Position numbers and translations under genes: made by a program. A stretch of 35,067 nucleotides of DNA, from contig JAFQQF010000062.1 of NCBI GenBank assembly GCA_017411385.1, positions 1-35,067 of the forward strand, in the 5' to 3' direction. How positions within the stretch are numbered: position 1 is the first letter of the stretch; every line of letters starts with the position of its first letter. Positions 6,689-13,818 of the stretch are shown one piece after another. Source of the DNA: Ruminococcus sp. (GTDB taxonomy: Bacteria; Bacillota; Clostridia; Oscillospirales; Acutalibacteraceae). Below the pieces are notes generated by a model, which was not told where the DNA came from, made no database searches, and saw nothing but the letters and a program-made list of their open reading frames with translations.

Positions 6689-7534
6689 ATGCCTGACGAT
6701 TCAGGTAGTAGTAAAAAAACACTTATTCAAAAGCTCTTCGGCAAAAAAACCGACACCCAGATGGTGCAGGAAACCGAAGAAGAAATACTTTCTTTAGTTG
6801 AAGAAGGTCAGGAAAAAGGACTTATCGGCGACGATACTAAAAACATCATCGAAAACATCTTTGACTTTGACGATACGGTAGCGTACGAAATTATGACCCA
6901 CCGCAGGGATATGGTAGCAATAGAAGACACCGATTCTTTAGAAGAAGCGGTCAACATAGCGGTAGAATCAGGCTATTCACGAATCCCTGTTTATCACGAC
7001 GACATCGACTCTATCATCGGCGTGCTCTATGTCAAAGACCTTCTCAAATATGTATGCTTAGATGTTCCGAAAAACTTCAAGATTTCCGACATCGTCAGAA
7101 AGGTTCTTTTTGTACCACGCACCAAGGACTGTCGTTCGCTTTTTGCCCAGATGAACAAAGAGAAAACCCAGATTGCAATCGTCGTTGACGAATACGGCGG
7201 AACAGAAGGACTATTAACTTTAGAGGATTTAATCGAGGACATACTGGGCAACATTCAGGACGAGTACGATAACGAAAAAGAAGAAATCGAGCAGATTTCT
7301 GACAGGAAATTCACTGTTGACGGCTCTACCTCTATTGAGGATATCGAAGAACTTATCGGCGAGGATATTTACGACGATGATTCCGATACAATTGCAGGCT
7401 TTATGCTGACTCAGCTGGGCAGAGTACCCGACGAAGACGAGCACCCGACAGTGTCCCACAAAGGCTTTAATTTCACAGTGCTCGAAACCGAAGACAGACG
7501 AATGAAGAAGATTCTCATCGAAAAACTTGACTAA
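6689..7534 (+). CDS. CBS-pair and CorC/HlyC-like transporter-associated domain protein
   Basis: A 281-residue soluble protein of the HlyC/CorC/TlyC group. After a charged N-terminal segment (KKTLIQKLFGKK, EETEEEILSLV) comes IENIFDFDDTVAYEIMTHR, the characteristic linker; then two CBS domains (roughly residues 55-180) with ESGYSRIPVYHDDIDSIIG and IAIVVDEYGGTEGLLTLEDL; then the CorC_HlyC domain ending LIEKLD, with GFMLTQLGRVP. The membrane DUF21 domain of full-length CorC proteins is absent, as in E. coli CorC/YbeX. CBS pairs bind adenine nucleotides; relatives are linked to Mg/Co efflux or ribosome maturation. I start at ATG 6689, 8 bases after AAAGGA. A longer frame back to 6518 would run through the promoter, so I rejected it. 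The ATG at 6680 is an alternative. Confidence 0.88.
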   Translation: MPDDSGSSKKTLIQKLFGKKTDTQMVQETEEEILSLVEEGQEKGLIGDDTKNIIENIFDFDDTVAYEIMTHRRDMVAIEDTDSLEEAVNIAVESGYSRIPVYHDDIDSIIGVLYVKDLLKYVCLDVPKNFKISDIVRKVLFVPRTKDCRSLFAQMNKEKTQIAIVVDEYGGTEGLLTLEDLIEDILGNIQDEYDNEKEEIEQISDRKFTVDGSTSIEDIEELIGEDIYDDDSDTIAGFMLTQLGRVPDEDEHPTVSHKGFNFTVLETEDRRMKKILIEKLD

Positions 7535-7539
7535 CACCA

Positions 7540-7567
7540 TTGATTTTTTAAAAATCAGTGTTACAAT
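7540..7567 (+). promoter_or_regulatory. Possible promoter of the small lipoprotein gene
   Basis: TTGATT (7540-7545), a 16-bp spacer and TACAAT (7562-7567). It overlaps an A/T-rich inverted repeat (GATTTTT/AAAAATC) just after the CBS gene, which may instead act as a weak terminator or processing site. Confidence 0.45.
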
Positions 7568-7601
7568 AATATCATTCCACAAAGAGTCACAGGAGGACAT
7601 T

Positions 7602-8078
7602 ATGAAAAGAATTATTTGTGCTGCTCTGGCAGTTTTAATGGTAGCTGTTTTATTCACAGGCTGTAAGGTTAAGACAACCGTTGACCCTGAATATGTTGAT
7701 AGTTTTATCAACGACTACGCTTCACCTGATCAGGTTGATGAAAGCGGTGCAGTTACATACCAGTTTGAGAGCAAGAAGATTTACGACCAGTTTACTGAGG
7801 ATTACTACGAGAAAGTCAAGGAAGACTCCCGCGTTGAAATCAAGAGTGGTCACCAGTATTCCTACTACAACCCTGACATCACTGAGATCGTTGTCGGTGT
7901 AACTCCTGAGTCATATGAAGAGCTCGGCATAGAGGCTATGAAAGAAGAAGCTCAGTTAGTCGGCAAAGAAGCTATCAAATACCAGATGAACCTCAAAAAT
8001 CCAATCGAGAAGATCGATGTTACATATCGTAACGCTAACACTTCCGAACATTACTTCACCATCACGGTAGAAGCATAA
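7602..8078 (+). CDS. Small lipoprotein of unknown function
   Basis: A 158-residue exported protein. The N-terminus MKRIICAALAVLMVAVLFTG ends in a good lipobox, LFTGC, with Cys near residue 22, so the mature protein is probably membrane anchored outside the cell. The body is hydrophilic and acidic with many tyrosines (YQFESKKIYDQFTEDYYEKV), alternating predicted helix and strand, and ends in a strand EHYFTITVEA. I do not recognise the family. The start is well defined by AGGAGG 6 bases upstream. It follows the CBS-domain gene by 67 bp and may have its own promoter; a strong terminator ends the unit. Confidence 0.75.
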   Translation: MKRIICAALAVLMVAVLFTGCKVKTTVDPEYVDSFINDYASPDQVDESGAVTYQFESKKIYDQFTEDYYEKVKEDSRVEIKSGHQYSYYNPDITEIVVGVTPESYEELGIEAMKEEAQLVGKEAIKYQMNLKNPIEKIDVTYRNANTSEHYFTITVEA

Positions 8079-8089
8079 ACTAAAGTAAA

Positions 8090-8111
8090 GGGACGCGAGT
8101 TTTCGCGTCCC
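8090..8111 (+). terminator. Rho-independent terminator
   Basis: Nine-bp stem GGGACGCGA/TCGCGTCCC with a 4-nt loop, followed by TTTTTATT, right after the lipoprotein gene. Confidence 0.9.
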
Positions 8112-8117
8112 TTTTTA

Positions 8118-8210
8118 TTATGTCTGCCACGGACCCATACAATCCGCCAGCCTTTTTAGATACTCCTCCAAATTAGAAACCGTATCTTTCCCTAAAATGT
8201 TTTCAAATAG
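8118..8210 (-). pseudogene. Possible 3' fragment of a lost gene
   Basis: On the minus strand an open frame of about 30 codons with no start codon ends in TAA at 8118. It reads as a plausible amphipathic C-terminus (NLEEYLKRLADCMGPWQT). A stop lies directly upstream at 8211-8213, so at most a tail remains. A chance frame of this length is common, hence the low confidence. Confidence 0.25.
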
Positions 8211-8219
8211 CTATTTATA

Positions 8220-8248
8220 TTGCAAAATATACATTATGTGTGTATAAT
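8220..8248 (+). promoter_or_regulatory. Sigma-A promoter of the propeller-dockerin gene
   Basis: TTGCAA (8220-8225), a 17-bp spacer and a perfect TATAAT (8243-8248), 45 bases before the start codon. Confidence 0.8.
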
Positions 8249-8292
8249 AACCCCATAATACTTTTTGATTTATCTTACAGGAGGATGATTTT

Positions 8293-10389
8293 ATGAAAAA
8301 AGCTTTGTCGCTCTTATTGGTGATTATCCTTGCACTGAGTATTCCTATGACTGCATACGCGCAGGTCAGTGGAATAACTTACGATTGTGCTAATGGATAT
8401 ACTTCTATCAAGCTGTCACATCCTGACACATATTCGGGTGAAGTTGACGGTCTTATTGAATACAATGGTAAGAACGATCGCGGACAAAACTACGCTTGGT
8501 CATCAGTAGGCTATGGTGACTACATCTACGTTGGCACTTGCTTCGGTGCGATTTATCAGACATTACGTATCATCGCTATGGAAAATGGTATGGAATTTTC
8601 ACAGATGAAAGAGCTGATTAATGCACTCTATAACGGCGATCTTTATATCGGCGACGAAGGAGAAGAAGTAACAGCGAACCGTAGCTTTGTTATCAAAATC
8701 AACACAAAAACTTACGAAACTTCAATTGTTGAAGGTCCTGTGAAAAGCGGTGGATATCGTGCGGCAACCAAGTTCAATGATAAACTTTATTTTGCTGCTA
8801 CCGGAGCCACTCCGTATATTCTGGAAATTGACCCTAACAACAATGATGCAAAACAGATAGTTTGCTACAGCGAAACACCACAGAGTGCTTCTATTTCAAC
8901 AGGTATCAGAGGCCTTACCGTATATAGAGATATGCTTGTTGCTACTATGATTGGTAACAATGGTGCGTATATGGTAGCTTCAAGCGACCCGTCAAGCGGC
9001 CCTGAATCATTTGTTACGATTGGTACACAGGAAGACCTCCTTGATTACCCTGCTTACCACTATATGGATAGTATCTTCGGCGGTAGTATATGGGATATCA
9101 TCGAATACAATGACAAGCTTTACATTACTGTTGTTACCGGCAAGAACGGCAACAAGCAGGCTTTTGCAATGTTCAGCGGTCAACCGGACGAAAACGGTGA
9201 GTGGAGTTATGATCTTATCGTCGGCAACGAAAACGATGGTGCAAAATATCCGTTTGGTTTAGGCTCAGACCGCTCGGGTGCAGCCAACCTTATGGTTTAT
9301 GATGGCTATCTTTATATTGGTGGATACAACGACCCAATGGTTGCTTTACCGGAAGTTCTTGATATGAATTTCGCTAATTTGTACAAGGACCTCAGCTCTC
9401 CTGTTTGTCTTTGGAGACTTGATGAGAATGACAATATCGAAATGGTAGCAGGCGAAAAGAACGAAGTATTTCCAAACGGTCCTATCGGCAATATGGGCGC
9501 TGGCTTCGGAAGTAATATGAACCAGTACGTATGGCGTATGGAAAATTATAACGGCAAGCTCTTCCTTGGTACATTTGACATCGGCAGTCTGGCTTATCCG
9601 CTGATGCAATTCACTAACGGAGATGTACTGAACATGAGTAACGAAGATCTGGAACAGCAGATAGAATATATCCAAAAGGTGCTGGGAATGTTTGGTGCTC
9701 CCGGAACACAATTCCCTATATTCCCGAGGTCAAGCGATATTGCACAAACAAGTGCTAATACTGAGCTGTCACAATTGAGTAAGTGTGCTGATGAACTCGC
9801 ACAACTTTCCGACAGTATGGATGATGACTCTCTCGAATCAAGGCAAGATATTTACACTGTACTTGCAGAACTTTCAAAAGAGTATCAAAAAATTAAACAC
9901 CTCTTACCTGGACAAGTGACACAAATACTTGATGAGCTCCTTGCTCCTGAAACCATCGAGAATTTCGGGTATTTTGTCAAGTGTTGTGAATATTTGAGCA
10001 AAGGTGAAAGAGGTTTTGATTTGTTCGTTTCTGAGGACGGCATTAACTTTGATGTACTCACACGCGATGGTTTCGGCGATCCTTATAACCATGGCTGTCG
10101 TGTATTTGCAATCACAAATTCCGGTCTTTGTATCGGCACTGCGAACCCATTCTATGGTGCTCAGGTATGGCTCATAGACGAAAACGAATCAACTATGCTC
10201 GGCGATGTTAATGAGAATGGTAAAGTTGATATTATGGATGCAACCCTTATTCAAAGACATCTGGCTAAGTTCTCACAAATTGATGATGACTTGCTGACAA
10301 TTGCAGACGTTGATAAGAATAACGAAATCACAGTTTTAGATGCAACAATAATCCAGCGTTACCTCGCAAGCATCATCACTGAATTTTAA
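8293..10389 (+). CDS. Secreted predicted beta-propeller protein with C-terminal type I dockerin
   Basis: A 698-residue exported protein. A Sec signal (MKKALSLLLVIILALSIPMTAYA) is followed by a large domain in which a short hydrophobic strand motif recurs about seven times: GDYIYVGTC, NDKLYFAATG, RDMLVATMIG, NDKLYITVVTG, DGYLYIGGY, NGKLFLGTF and NSGLCIGTA. This spacing suggests a seven-bladed beta-propeller closed after a helical insertion at about residues 455-570 (EDLEQQIEYIQKVL, LSQLSKCADELAQLSDS). Residues from about 636 are a dockerin: DVNENGKVDIMDATLIQRHL and DVDKNNEITVLDATIIQRYL, each with a calcium loop and F-helix. No glycosidase signature is visible, so binding is more likely than catalysis. 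The ribosome binding site CAGGAGGATG precedes the ATG. It is monocistronic, with its own promoter and terminator. Confidence 0.85.
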   Translation: MKKALSLLLVIILALSIPMTAYAQVSGITYDCANGYTSIKLSHPDTYSGEVDGLIEYNGKNDRGQNYAWSSVGYGDYIYVGTCFGAIYQTLRIIAMENGMEFSQMKELINALYNGDLYIGDEGEEVTANRSFVIKINTKTYETSIVEGPVKSGGYRAATKFNDKLYFAATGATPYILEIDPNNNDAKQIVCYSETPQSASISTGIRGLTVYRDMLVATMIGNNGAYMVASSDPSSGPESFVTIGTQEDLLDYPAYHYMDSIFGGSIWDIIEYNDKLYITVVTGKNGNKQAFAMFSGQPDENGEWSYDLIVGNENDGAKYPFGLGSDRSGAANLMVYDGYLYIGGYNDPMVALPEVLDMNFANLYKDLSSPVCLWRLDENDNIEMVAGEKNEVFPNGPIGNMGAGFGSNMNQYVWRMENYNGKLFLGTFDIGSLAYPLMQFTNGDVLNMSNEDLEQQIEYIQKVLGMFGAPGTQFPIFPRSSDIAQTSANTELSQLSKCADELAQLSDSMDDDSLESRQDIYTVLAELSKEYQKIKHLLPGQVTQILDELLAPETIENFGYFVKCCEYLSKGERGFDLFVSEDGINFDVLTRDGFGDPYNHGCRVFAITNSGLCIGTANPFYGAQVWLIDENESTMLGDVNENGKVDIMDATLIQRHLAKFSQIDDDLLTIADVDKNNEITVLDATIIQRYLASIITEF

Positions 10390-10456
10390 TTAACATAAAC
10401 TTTAGACTATCATTATAAAACTTTTCCATGATGAGTAGTCTTACTACAAATAAACA

Positions 10457-10480
10457 AGGGAGGGCAAAAATGCCCTCCCT
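10457..10480. terminator. Bidirectional terminator between convergent dockerin genes
   Basis: A perfect 10-bp stem AGGGAGGGCA/TGCCCTCCCT with an AAAA loop. AAATTTTTAC follows on the plus strand and a T-containing run follows on the minus strand. Confidence 0.85.
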
Positions 10481-10718
10481 AAATTTTTACTTATCATCAG
10501 TAAAATAGCGGTTTTGTATGAGCTTTTCTCAACCCAAAATCCGTATTTTCCCCTATCTGTCCATATCTGATGTAGAAAAAATGTTGAAAATTTCATTTTC
10601 TACAGATTCAAAAAAGTAATGAGGCGAAAATTCACTCATAACTTATTTATTTATTATATATTTTATCCCTCTTTAAATATTTAGGACATTATACTTTATT
10701 TGCTGATTAATATTATTT
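10481..10718. other. A/T-rich intergenic tail
   Basis: No gene is seen. A 9-bp inverted repeat TGTAGAAAA/TTTTCTACA (10571-10579 with 10596-10604) could terminate the minus-strand CHAP gene about 115 bases after its stop. The rest is A/T-rich and unremarkable. Confidence 0.4.
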
Positions 10719-13358
10719 TTACGCATAATATATGTACTTAACCCATTCTTGAACATTACTGATATTACTTCCGCTAGGTGTTGTTTCAGATTCTAACTCT
10801 GTAGTTTTGCTATATTTGTATAGTTTTGAATATCGAGTATATGTTTGCTGATAAACAGGTATTTTATACCACCAATACGTGTCTTTGCAACAACTTGGAT
10901 AAGAGTATTGATATGCATCGGCACTAGAGTTATAAGATTTATTTGTATTACTTTGGAACGCATGGAAAGTGCCAAACTCACTACCTTTAACATTATCAAT
11001 CTTTCTATCAATCGGAGAAGATAAGGTTGCTCCTCTACACCAATGCCAATAAATATATGCTCTCTCTTGCGACGCTGAGTATACATATTTGTGTGTTTCA
11101 GTTTCATAATTACTCTTAGCACCTGTTGTTGAATGGAGACTATATAAATGATGTGAGGATAGAAAACCACTTGGATAGTTCGCATAAGAATGAGCCCCAT
11201 TTGTAAAGTCTTCCTTCCATTCGTAACCAGTCTGAGTCCAACCAGCCATAGAAGCACTTGAAGAAGTTGTTGTTTCAGTCACTGTGTAAGTATATTTTCT
11301 GTCTGTTATTTCAGCATCCTTTGGAACACTTGATGCTAATACCCAATCAGATTCTACTTTTGGAGCTATAGTGTAATCGTACAAAGTTCCACTACAATAA
11401 CAGCCTTTACCAATATCTGAAGCAAAATCATATTGAGCAATATATCTCTGAATTGTTGTTGCATCTATTATCGAGACTCGTTTATCAGAGTCAACATCAG
11501 CTTGTATCATTTCAAACTTATCGAATTTATTAATCGCTGCTATATGCATCTGTATTTTTGTAGCATCCAATACGCTTACCCTGTTATCGTGATCAAGGTC
11601 ACCATACATACGCCATTCTTCAACTTCAGTTACATCAACTTTCAATTTCATTGTTTCGCTTACACCGATCGGCAGATCATTACTGTCATAAGCTCTGACT
11701 TCAATTGTAAAAATTGATTTTCCCTGAACAATTGGTTTCCATACATAATTATGATAATCTTCAATAGTAGTTGTATACTCTACCTGAGCGCCATCTTCAG
11801 CATCAAAAAACTCATAATACGCAACATCATCAAGTTCTTCAAAGATGAAGTTAATACCATCATCTTCTTTCTGAATTATCACATCAAGTTCTTCAACTTC
11901 GTTTTCGTATTCACAGATGAAACCCAAAGAGTATGAACCATACATATTCATTACATCGTTCCACTTAAAGCTATCCTGAATGACTGTTGCATGATCCTCA
12001 AGTCCTAAGTAATTATTAGGCTCATCATCTCCCCAGTTGGAGTAAGAAATACTCTCACCAGTTACGCTCTTCCATTGTCCTTCAGTTTCGTGATCTGATA
12101 AACCCAACCAATAATTCGTTCTGCCACCTTTTGCAACGAGGCTATTAACAACATCTGCCTCTTCTTTTGAAGTTATTGTTACGAGATGTCCGCCAAGTTC
12201 CTCACACTTAGCTTTTGCCTCTGTCCAAGGCATAGCTATGTTGAATAGTTCATATCTCTTACCATCTACTATACTTTCTGCCGATGACTTGAATTCACCA
12301 GTAGTAACAGTGAAAGATACACCTGCACCAGATGTCCACCATCTATCAGTTTCTCGTAAAGAATTTTTTATAGATACCGGATATGCTATATAGTCACCCG
12401 CTGGAAGTTTAACCTGATAAGCCAAAGAAGTAACTCCAGTAGGATAACTAACTCTTTCACCAGTCGCTACATCGTAGATTTTCAACTCATACTCATCTGT
12501 ATTCTTTGCAGCATCCCAATAAAATTGTACATACTCAGCATCTGAGCCTGCCCTGACATTAAGGACAGGTGTAGCTGGATAACACTGGTCACATCCATCT
12601 TTTAATGATGTTTTTGAAGTGTTCACTTGTGTAGCTCCGCAAGAGCACTTTAGATACTCATAGTGTGGATGCTCTGTTGCATAATGAGAGTGTGTAGTAT
12701 AACTATGTGTGTGGTTACATGTAGTACAACTTGCAACATATGTAGGCTCGTTTCGATTTTCTTTTACTTCACCACAGGAGCATTTGTAGCACTTATAATG
12801 AGGGTGTGATGCCCAATAGTAAACATATGTATTATAATTGTGAACGTGAGGAGTATTGCCAAACTTTGGTCTTATGACACAAGCTATAGAAGTGCCAGCC
12901 CAAGACACTTTTTGTATTGCTGGTGGTCCAGGATGCTGTGTGACCATTTTCGCATTAAGTACGTTTGCATTATCTTCAACAATAATCGCAACATGACCTG
13001 CACTACCACCAGATGCAGTCCAACTCCATACAACAATATCACCTGGTTCTACATCCATACTAGAGGAATATGGAATTTTTTGCCAACCTTTTCCTTCTGG
13101 TAATGGTTTAGTTGCATATTCACTACCATTTCCTGAAATTGGTGTAACACCTAAAAAGCTATAATAAGCTCTAACCAGTGCAACACACCAACCATCTCCC
13201 TGTGTTTTTCCAACAACAGAATAAAGCCAATTAATCGCCTCAGCTTGTGTTGGAGCTCCTACTTCTGCTATATCTTTTTCAACAGCAAAAGTTGGCACAG
13301 CGAAAAACACGCTTGTCACCATAATAAAAGCTAGCAAAAGAGATATTGATTTTTTCAC
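10719..13358 (-). CDS. Secreted CHAP peptidase/amidase with Cys-rich repeats, C-type lectin and internal dockerin
   Basis: An 879-residue modular exported protein. A signal peptide occupies 1-25. A CHAP domain (about 35-165) has GDGWCVALVRAYY (Cys58) and GHVAIIVED (His122), the expected nucleophile and base for cleaving peptidoglycan amide bonds. Two 43-residue Cys/His repeats (about 171-260, each with CSCG then CxxC) look like zinc ribbons. An Ig/FN3-like module (262-352) precedes a C-type lectin domain (363-485) with Cys385/Cys482, WLGL, the calcium/sugar motif EPN at 446-448 and WND at 466-468. After a second beta module comes a dockerin (585-645), unusually not terminal, then 225 aromatic-rich residues (655-879) beginning SDWVLASSVPKDAEITDRKY. 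The start is GTG, 7 bases after AAGGAGG. The gene has a 225-nt leader with a terminator. A wall-directed, sugar-binding, complex-attached enzyme is inferred. Confidence 0.88.
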   Translation of the reverse strand: MKKSISLLLAFIMVTSVFFAVPTFAVEKDIAEVGAPTQAEAINWLYSVVGKTQGDGWCVALVRAYYSFLGVTPISGNGSEYATKPLPEGKGWQKIPYSSSMDVEPGDIVVWSWTASGGSAGHVAIIVEDNANVLNAKMVTQHPGPPAIQKVSWAGTSIACVIRPKFGNTPHVHNYNTYVYYWASHPHYKCYKCSCGEVKENRNEPTYVASCTTCNHTHSYTTHSHYATEHPHYEYLKCSCGATQVNTSKTSLKDGCDQCYPATPVLNVRAGSDAEYVQFYWDAAKNTDEYELKIYDVATGERVSYPTGVTSLAYQVKLPAGDYIAYPVSIKNSLRETDRWWTSGAGVSFTVTTGEFKSSAESIVDGKRYELFNIAMPWTEAKAKCEELGGHLVTITSKEEADVVNSLVAKGGRTNYWLGLSDHETEGQWKSVTGESISYSNWGDDEPNNYLGLEDHATVIQDSFKWNDVMNMYGSYSLGFICEYENEVEELDVIIQKEDDGINFIFEELDDVAYYEFFDAEDGAQVEYTTTIEDYHNYVWKPIVQGKSIFTIEVRAYDSNDLPIGVSETMKLKVDVTEVEEWRMYGDLDHDNRVSVLDATKIQMHIAAINKFDKFEMIQADVDSDKRVSIIDATTIQRYIAQYDFASDIGKGCYCSGTLYDYTIAPKVESDWVLASSVPKDAEITDRKYTYTVTETTTSSSASMAGWTQTGYEWKEDFTNGAHSYANYPSGFLSSHHLYSLHSTTGAKSNYETETHKYVYSASQERAYIYWHWCRGATLSSPIDRKIDNVKGSEFGTFHAFQSNTNKSYNSSADAYQYSYPSCCKDTYWWYKIPVYQQTYTRYSKLYKYSKTTELESETTPSGSNISNVQEWVKYIYYA

Positions 13359-13384
13359 AAAAATTCCTCCTTAAAAATAAAAAA

Positions 13385-13406
13385 TGCGCCTACCGAAGTA
13401 GACGCA
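13385..13406 (-). terminator. Leader terminator (attenuator) before the CHAP-lectin gene
   Basis: On the minus strand UGCGUCUAC pairs with GUAGGCGCA around a UUCG tetraloop closed by C-G, followed by UUUUUUAUUUUU. It lies between the promoter and the start codon and ends 16 bases before AAGGAGG. Bases CUUCGGUAG (13398-13390) can alternatively pair over 9 bp with CUAUCGGAG (13428-13420), disrupting it. Confidence 0.8.
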
Positions 13407-13419
13407 CAAAAAACGCAAA

Positions 13420-13584
13420 CTCCGATAGTCGCCAAACCAATTCAATATAAAGGGCAATAAGCACATCCATATTGTAGAATTTGCATTTTTATCAAATTCA
13501 GTATATGGACATGCATAAGAAAATATAACAATCCCTATAAAAAAACAGAAATTGCCCCTTATACTTATATTCAACTGGTTTGGC
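13420..13584 (-). ncRNA. Structured 5' leader RNA of unknown class
   Basis: From the predicted start at 13584 the RNA can fold into one long nested structure. The helices are 13584-13576 with 13439-13431 (9 bp), 13571-13565 with 13450-13444 (7 bp), 13557-13551 with 13458-13452 (7 bp), 13514-13503 with 13472-13461 (12 bp, two G-U) and 13499-13494 with 13482-13477 (6 bp). A 36-nt bulge lies on the 5' side. An antiterminator strand follows at 13428-13420. I cannot match it to T-box, c-di-GMP, cobalamin or other riboswitches that I know. A MITE or a 6S-like RNA are alternatives. Confidence 0.55.
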
Positions 13585-13590
13585 ACTTTC

Positions 13591-13619
13591 ATCATAACAT
13601 AGGAGTAACGTAAAATCAA
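13591..13619 (-). promoter_or_regulatory. Sigma-A promoter of the CHAP-lectin-dockerin leader
   Basis: On the minus strand TTGATT (13619-13614), a 17-bp spacer and TATGAT (13596-13591). The predicted start near 13584 coincides with the first base of the outermost leader helix. Confidence 0.75.
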
Positions 13620-13628
13620 CACAAAAAA

Positions 13629-13671
13629 TTAGACCCATCATCAAGGAAAATCTCCAAAATGATGGGTCTAA
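13629..13671 (-). terminator. Hairpin terminator, third in a series
   Basis: A perfect 13-bp inverted repeat (13629-13641 with 13659-13671) with a 17-nt loop, followed on the minus strand by TTTTTTGT. It would stop read-through from the GGGtGRT operon just upstream of the CHAP-gene promoter. Confidence 0.7.
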
Positions 13672-13691
13672 CTATATGAATAGAAATAAGG

Positions 13692-13717
13692 AAGGGAGGG
13701 TATAAAAAACCTCCCTT
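13692..13717 (-). terminator. Secondary hairpin in the GGGtGRT downstream region
   Basis: AAGGGAGG (13692-13699) pairs with CCTCCCTT (13710-13717). There is no long T-run on the minus strand, so it is a weak terminator or a relic. Confidence 0.4.
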
Positions 13718-13745
13718 ACAATTATGATATTTATGTTGTAATAAC

Positions 13746-13764
13746 GGACGACCAATAGTCGCCC
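13746..13764. repeat. Short intergenic inverted repeat
   Basis: GGACGAC and GTCGCCC flank CAATA. It resembles the GGGGCGATTC...GAATTGCCC block at 15750-15770, so it may be a remnant of the same dispersed family. The relation is inferred from similarity by eye. Confidence 0.4.
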
Positions 13765-13772
13765 TACAAAAA

Positions 13773-13797
13773 ACACCCCGAGCAAAACTCGGGGTGT
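13773..13797 (-). terminator. Primary terminator of the NifU-like/GGGtGRT operon
   Basis: A 10-bp stem ACACCCCGAG/CTCGGGGTGT with a 5-nt loop, followed on the minus strand by six T residues and placed 21 bases after the stop codon. Confidence 0.88.
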
Positions 13798-13818
13798 AAT
13801 ATTTACCAAAGGGTAAAA

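Noticed and set aside
13431-13584. A T-box leader or known c-di-GMP riboswitch upstream of the CHAP gene
   Set aside because: I find no AGGGTGG T-box sequence, no specifier-loop pattern and no GEMM core. The downstream gene is not an aminoacyl-tRNA synthetase.
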